From NCBI GenBank assembly GCA_002067365.1, contig MVRK01000040.1, positions 1-53,036 on the forward strand: DNA of 53,036 nt, in the 5' to 3' direction. Origin of the DNA: Methanosaeta sp. PtaU1.Bin060 (GTDB lineage Archaea > Halobacteriota > Methanosarcinia > Methanotrichales > Methanotrichaceae). Position numbers and translations under genes: made by a program. Within the stretch, counting starts at the first letter, position 1. The number at the start of each line of letters is the position of its first letter. The notes beneath the pieces were generated by a model that made no database searches, was not told the DNA's origin, and saw nothing but the letters and a program-made list of their open reading frames with translations. Shown here in pieces: positions 49,149 through 53,036 of the stretch.

Positions 49149-50993
49149 ATGTTCAGATCATCGGCTTTCATCCTCATAGCACTGATAGTATGCCTCTTTA
49201 ATGCGGCCGGTGCAAGAACCTACATCGTAGACGACGACGGCTTTGCCAACTACAAGACCATCGGTGAGGCGGTGGTCGCCTCAAGCGATGGCGATACGAT
49301 ATACATCAAGCCTGGAACCTACAAAGAGGAGGTCATCCTGAACAAGAGCCTGAAGCTCATGCCCCTCTCCGGAGAGAGCGAGCCTATAATCCTGAGAGGG
49401 GACGGCACAACGACGGGAATCAAGATAGAATCAGATGGCTGCTCGATAGAAGGTCTGACGCTGGAGAACTACACAGGCCCCGGGATCAGCGTTGTGTCCA
49501 GCGGAAATGTTCTCAATAACAACAGGTTTGAGAAGAACAACCCAGGCATAATGGCCCGCAACTCCAACAGGAACAAAATAAGCAAGAATATCCTGCAGGA
49601 GTGCGAGGGAGGAGTAGTCCTATGGGGCGGCTCCAACAATACTGTTTCTGGGAATGAGATAAAGGGCGGAAAGATCTCAATCCTCCTCAGGGACGCCAGC
49701 CAAAACAGCGTCGAAGCCAACAGAGCAGAAGGTGCTGGCACTGGAATCGGGCTGGAAAACTGCAGAGAGATCAATACGGCAAGAAATGAGATAAGCGGGG
49801 GAGAGTTTGGGATAGGGTTGTTCAACAGCAGTTCTGGAAGGACTTGGAGCAACTCGGTGATCGGCAGCCGCTGGGGCATATACCTTCTCAATGACAGCTC
49901 CATGGAGATCGCCAACAACAGCATCAAGGATGTGGAGTTCGGAATAGCGATGGAGAGCTCCAGCGGAAACGCCGTCCAGGGATGCACAGTCGAGAACAGC
50001 ACGCGTGCCCTTGGTCTGGCGATGAGTTCGATGAACAGGTTCATAGAGAACAATCTCATCAAGACCAGAGATACCGCCCTGGAGATGGATTCCTCCACAG
50101 GCAATCTCATAGCGCGAAACGAGATATCGGAGAGCGAGAAAGGGATAATCGCCCTGGACTCCTCGGCCAACAGCATCGAGGCCAATAGTTTCCGCAATGT
50201 CAGCTGGGGACTCTATGTGGAGGGCTCAATTCGCGAGAGCTTCAACAACACCATCCCCGAGTCCAATCTGATAGACGGAAAACCTGTGGTCTATCTCTAT
50301 GGCCAATCGGACAAGAGCATCAAAAACGCAGAGCTGGCACATCTCACCCTCGCCTACTGCAGCAACATCGATGTCGAGGAGAGCGCCATCACGAACGATG
50401 CGGTCTTCCTCTTCAGCTCAAGCGGCAATGAGATCATCGGGAACAACATCTCACGATGCTACGGCGTCAGGCTTCTCGATTCCAACAGGAATGCGATATC
50501 GAATAACAGGATGGTCGGCAATCGATTCAGCGGATTGTTCCTGGTGAGCTCTAACGGGAATCAGATAGAAGGAAATAACGCCTCTGAGAACAGCCAGAAT
50601 GGGGTATCCCTCATCAACAGCAGCGAGAACATCCTTCGCGACAACACTGTGGACAGCAACAAAAACAGCGGGATCTGGATGAATATCTCCAACAAGAACC
50701 AGATCTACCAGAACAACATCACCCGGAACCTCCTCGGACTCGATCTGATGTACTCCTCAGAGAACAGCATCTACCATAACAACTTCATCGACAACAAGGA
50801 TCACGCCCAGGATCGAGAGGGCGAGAATGCCTGGGACACGGGCAATGCAACCGGAGGAAACTATTGGAGCGGCCATTTCGCCAAGGGCAATCCGAGCCAG
50901 AACTGGCCGAGACTTATCAAGGGCGGAAAGAAGGATAACCATCCCTTCCAGGACGTGAGCGGCTGGATGCAGGCCGCGTCACCCTCCTCCTGA
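49149..50993 (+). CDS. Secreted NosD-like right-handed beta-helix protein
   Basis: A 614-residue exported protein with a signal peptide (SSAFILIALIVCLFNAAGA). From about residue 25 it opens with YIVDDDGFANYKTIGEAV and GDTIYIKPGTYKE, the usual start of NosD/pectin-lyase-like helices. It continues as PbH1 coils built on N-X-I-X-X-N repeats to about residue 590, ending at NYWSGHFAKGNPSQNW. Many Asn-X-Ser/Thr sites are present. There is no C-terminal anchor. Methanogens carry many such proteins on their surface; the ligand, perhaps carbohydrate, is unknown. Confidence 0.85.
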   Translation: MFRSSAFILIALIVCLFNAAGARTYIVDDDGFANYKTIGEAVVASSDGDTIYIKPGTYKEEVILNKSLKLMPLSGESEPIILRGDGTTTGIKIESDGCSIEGLTLENYTGPGISVVSSGNVLNNNRFEKNNPGIMARNSNRNKISKNILQECEGGVVLWGGSNNTVSGNEIKGGKISILLRDASQNSVEANRAEGAGTGIGLENCREINTARNEISGGEFGIGLFNSSSGRTWSNSVIGSRWGIYLLNDSSMEIANNSIKDVEFGIAMESSSGNAVQGCTVENSTRALGLAMSSMNRFIENNLIKTRDTALEMDSSTGNLIARNEISESEKGIIALDSSANSIEANSFRNVSWGLYVEGSIRESFNNTIPESNLIDGKPVVYLYGQSDKSIKNAELAHLTLAYCSNIDVEESAITNDAVFLFSSSGNEIIGNNISRCYGVRLLDSNRNAISNNRMVGNRFSGLFLVSSNGNQIEGNNASENSQNGVSLINSSENILRDNTVDSNKNSGIWMNISNKNQIYQNNITRNLLGLDLMYSSENSIYHNNFIDNKDHAQDREGENAWDTGNATGGNYWSGHFAKGNPSQNWPRLIKGGKKDNHPFQDVSGWMQAASPSS

Positions 50994-51121
50994 TCGATCC
51001 GTGAGAGGCTGCGGGATACAACGAGGAGACTGATGGCAAACGCTGAATTTGGCAGGGATGGGAACTTGTGGCCGTGGGGGCCGCAATCTACTTTAATACG
51101 ATAGATCAAGAGGAGAAAAAT

Positions 51122-51298
51122 ATGGCAAGGAAGAAGGAAGAGGGAAGCGGCCTGCAGTCCTCAGCCGGTCTTATGAGGTACTTCGAGGCTGATGATACTT
51201 CTATAAAGCTCAGTCCAAAAATGGTGGTCGGAGCATGTATGGCCTCAGGAGTAGTGGTCCTGGGCCTCAATATAGCGTTTGGTCTCTGGCCGCGTTAG
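51122..51298 (+). CDS. secG: Preprotein translocase subunit Sec61-beta (SecG)
   Basis: A 58-residue archaeal Sec61-beta, the small tail-anchored subunit of the SecYE-beta protein-conducting channel. It has the typical polar start (SGLQSSAGLMRYFEADD), conserved KLSPKMVVG, and one membrane segment (GACMASGVVVLGLNIAFG). GAGGAG lies seven bases before the ATG and a TATA-like CTTTAATACG upstream. In a window full of exported proteins it is the only piece of the export machinery. Confidence 0.93.
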   Translation: MARKKEEGSGLQSSAGLMRYFEADDTSIKLSPKMVVGACMASGVVVLGLNIAFGLWPR

Positions 51299-51440
51299 CA
51301 TTCGGCTCATCAGCATCGGCCAAGTCCCTCTTGCTCAGGCTGAAGGTCTTGTGGATGAGTGAAAGAGGCAGAAGGACGCGGACAGAAAGGCCGTCGTCTG
51401 CACGGCTCTCCTGCAGCGGCCCAGCCTTTTGAAGCCGTCT

Positions 51441-51749
51441 CTAGACGCTTCTCAGCTCCGCTGCCATCTGATCGACCTCCTCGGCACCCTGAGAGAGCAA
51501 GAGATCTTCGTCCCCTGTGAGAAGGTTTAGCAGCCTGGCAAACTCGCCCGCGTGGACCCGCTCCTCATCGGCTATGTCCAGGAGAACCTTTTTCGCCAGA
51601 GCGTTATCCGTTGCCTCGGCATGAGCCATATAGAGATGCACAGCCTCATGCTCAGCTGCAAGATCCAGGCGGATAGCCCTGATCAGTTCCTCTTCGGTGA
51701 GCTTTCGTTCCGGCACTTTTCCGCTGAAAGGGTTTACGAATTCAGGCAT
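51441..51749 (-). CDS. Ferritin-like protein of the encapsulated-ferritin type
   Basis: About 102 residues, half the length of classical ferritins, so dimerisation would be needed to build a four-helix bundle. It contains LDLAAEHEAVHLYMAHA and IADEERVHAGEF. Glu33, Glu63 and His66 have the spacing of the EncFtn ferroxidase triad (Glu32, Glu62, His65 as I recall it). It should oxidise and store iron. GGAGGAG lies seven bases before ATG 51749, which I prefer to ATG 51773. No encapsulin gene is nearby and I see no clear targeting tail, so it may act alone. Confidence 0.8.
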   Translation of the reverse strand: MPEFVNPFSGKVPERKLTEEELIRAIRLDLAAEHEAVHLYMAHAEATDNALAKKVLLDIADEERVHAGEFARLLNLLTGDEDLLLSQGAEEVDQMAAELRSV

Positions 51750-51887
51750 TTTCATCTCCTCCATCGCATTCAAATGAAAGGACAGAATGAAGAGGTTCGT
51801 CGAAGCTCTGCGGTACCACTATGCATCATGCTCCTCCAAGACCATTTCAATCCGGAAGAGGCATATTTTTGAGGAACTCAAGGGGCC

Positions 51888-52058
51888 TCAAACAGCCCCA
51901 TCGAAGGGGTGCACGCCATCAGATGAGCGCAGCGTTTTCAGGGCATATTCTATGGCCTCACTCCTGTCCGCGAACTGCTTGAGGGCAACCCTCTCATCTA
52001 TCCACTTGACAGTCTCACGATCTAAAGATATTTTCAGCCGCTCGACCTCGGTGAACAT
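51888..52058 (-). CDS. 56-residue ribbon-helix-helix protein
   Basis: A short open frame (MFTEVERLKISLDRETVKWI and onward) with the ribbon-helix-helix pattern: a beta-strand with alternating polar residues (RLKISLD), helix 1 (RETVKWIDERVALKQF), a turn and helix 2 (DRSEAIEYALKTLR), then a short tail. Such proteins bind DNA as dimers and are often antitoxins or autoregulators. A TATA-like TTTTAAGTAT near 52081-52092 gives a leaderless start at ATG 52058. It lies upstream of the ferritin-like gene on the same strand (138-base gap). No toxin partner is evident. Confidence 0.68.
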   Translation of the reverse strand: MFTEVERLKISLDRETVKWIDERVALKQFADRSEAIEYALKTLRSSDGVHPFDGAV

Positions 52059-52274
52059 ATTTCATTATTTTGTCGTGTTCATACTTAAAACTATTTTTGA
52101 AGCAGGGCATCTCCTGCATAGTCCTGCCAGCGGCTATCGGATCAGAAGCTGTGGGTCGATCATGCGCACCTTCGGCCCGGGCAGGGCACGAGGCTGCCCT
52201 GCAGACTTCATGCATTTTGCGCTGCAAGCCCTGCCCCGCTTCTGCCCCTTAGAAAAAGCCGCCACACAGAGCCA
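52059..52274. other. GC-rich intergenic region with repeated GCAGG segments
   Basis: No gene is supported here. The stretch 52170-52200 holds a stem (GGGCAG/CTGCCC) and several GCAGG and CCTGC words that could fold. Promoter signals for the 51888 gene lie at its left end. Confidence 0.3.
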
Positions 52275-52694
52275 TCAGATGGATTTCTCCCAGCCCTGCC
52301 CAAGGTCGATCAGAGGCCGAGCCTCAGTCACATCGAACGTCGCCAGCGCGTGAATCATCTCTACAGCTTCCTCACCTATGATCTTCACAGCCTGGACCTT
52401 CCATTGGTCCAGTTGAGGACCCGATGTGGCGTACTCCTTCATCCTGAGATAGACCCGAACCCCTTTCCAATCATGGATTCCTGCTCCGGGCTCCAGTATC
52501 ATGTAAACCGCATTTGGATTCTCCTGAAGATTTGCAGCGGTGCGGCCATTCCCGAGAGCCACAATGACAGTCTTCTCGTCGATCATCTGAGGAGAGCCAT
52601 AAACCGCAGAATCGATCAGTCCATCCTTATTCGATGTGCTGAAGACACCAAGCCTGGGTTGCTTATTGAAATAATCCACTAGTTTTCCGGACAT
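52275..52694 (-). CDS. Pyridoxamine 5'-phosphate oxidase-like flavoprotein
   Basis: About 139 residues with the FMN-binding split-barrel pattern: MSGKLVDYFNKQPRLGVFST, AVYGSPQMIDEKTVIVALG, TAANLQENPNAVYMIL and WKGVRVYLRMKEY. AAAGGTGG lies seven bases before ATG 52694, and a TATA-like ACTTTAATAG near 52735 precedes it; an upstream ATG at 52721 is less likely. Family members bind FMN, heme or F420; the ligand here is unknown. Confidence 0.85.
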   Translation of the reverse strand: MSGKLVDYFNKQPRLGVFSTSNKDGLIDSAVYGSPQMIDEKTVIVALGNGRTAANLQENPNAVYMILEPGAGIHDWKGVRVYLRMKEYATSGPQLDQWKVQAVKIIGEEAVEMIHALATFDVTEARPLIDLGQGWEKSI

Positions 52695-52883
52695 ATAGCG
52701 CCACCTTTCAAAGATTATCAAACGGGATTACTATTAAAGTTTGGGCCAATGTCAAAGAGAAATGGAGGAAGATGAACAAATGCGGGCGCGGCAGGGACGA
52801 GGGAGATATCCCCATCGATCGGCCCTTTTATGGAGGCGTCTGCGGCCAGTCAGCCATGGATAAAAAAAATATGGTGTGCAGCC

Positions 52884-53036
52884 TCAAATGTTCTCGCCCT
52901 GGTACTTGCCAGAGTATATCTTCTCAGCCTCTTTGTCGAGGCGCAGGAAGACCAGCTGCAGCAGCCTGGCATTCTTCTTCAGCCGCAGGCCGCAAGGATT
53001 GTGGACGACCAGCAGGCTCTGGCTTCTCCCGCGATA
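52884..53036 (-). CDS. dcd: dCTP deaminase, C-terminal part (partial)
   Basis: The last 50 codons of a leftward gene run from the window edge to TGA at 52884. They contain SLLVVHNPCGLRLKKNARLL, QLVFLRLDKEAEKIY and the C-terminal signature SGKYQGENI. These match the trimeric dCTP deaminase/dUTPase superfamily, which makes dUTP (or dUMP) for thymidylate synthesis. The N-terminal part with the catalytic residues lies outside the window, so deaminase versus bifunctional type cannot be told. Confidence 0.85.
   Translation of the reverse strand, partial: YRGRSQSLLVVHNPCGLRLKKNARLLQLVFLRLDKEAEKIYSGKYQGENI

Noticed and set aside
52772-53036. Rightward Cys-rich frame starting at an ATG near 52772
   Set aside because: It has a GGAGG upstream but runs antisense through the well-conserved end of dcd and shows no domain-like order.

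Overview
The window reads as chromosome of a methanogenic archaeon, most likely a Methanothrix (Methanosaeta)-type member of the Methanosarcinales or Methanotrichales. The archaeal markers are a histone, GatE, an Orc1/Cdc6 initiator, PCNA, the primase large subunit PriL, transcription factor TFS and Sec61-beta. Many genes have AT-rich TATA boxes 25-30 bases before a leaderless or short-leader start. A very large share of the rest encodes N-glycosylatable secreted proteins, as expected of a sheathed or S-layered methanogen. The genus is an inference from overall flavour; I could not run a search.

Layout. (1) 1-92: start of a leftward gene cut by the window edge, possibly an integrase. (2) 574-8894, all leftward: a surface-polysaccharide cluster (GT4 glycosyltransferase, octopine-dehydrogenase-like protein, PaaK/CapK-like adenylate-forming enzyme, alpha/alpha-toroid protein, DUF354 glycosyltransferase, WecB), then a separate GT2 gene that appears to start at CTG. 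The distal half is visibly AT-rich and looks acquired. (3) 9605-23451: membrane and secreted proteins. Central here is a tight leftward operon (16964 to 11335): a 29-hexad cysteine-repeat protein, a membrane-anchored protein and two paralogous multi-pass proteins with DUF4350/GATase-like domains. A decayed IS200/IS605 element with a tnpB remnant lies at about 19055-19500. A CPBP protease and a three-gene secreted/DUF1616 run follow. (4) 23569-25355: the radical SAM and DUF4130 DNA-repair-type pair. (5) 25429-34113: giant surface proteins, including six tandem CnaB/SpaA-like domains that each carry a Lys-Glu-Asn isopeptide triad, plus a PKD-like protein and a degenerate polysaccharide-deacetylase-like protein. 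(6) 34184-36358: PstC and PstA without PstS, PstB or PhoU. (7) 36468-43629: information processing, with a histone-gatE-orc1 operon and, on the other strand, TFS and pcn-priL. (8) 43642-51000: secreted proteins, a membrane-anchored winged-helix regulator, a Met/Cys-rich repeat protein behind TCGTTCGA repeats, a 33-residue leaderless membrane peptide, two flavoproteins, a Zn-ribbon membrane protein and a NosD-like beta-helix. (9) 51122-53036: Sec61-beta, an encapsulated-ferritin-like protein, a 56-residue ribbon-helix-helix protein, a PNPOx-like flavoprotein and the 3' end of dcd.

The main theme is the cell envelope: sugars made and transferred by the left cluster could decorate the many Asn-X-Ser/Thr-rich exported proteins. 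The strongest candidates for undescribed biology are the cysteine-hexad operon, the archaeal isopeptide adhesin pair, and the small leaderless proteins at 46363 and 51888.
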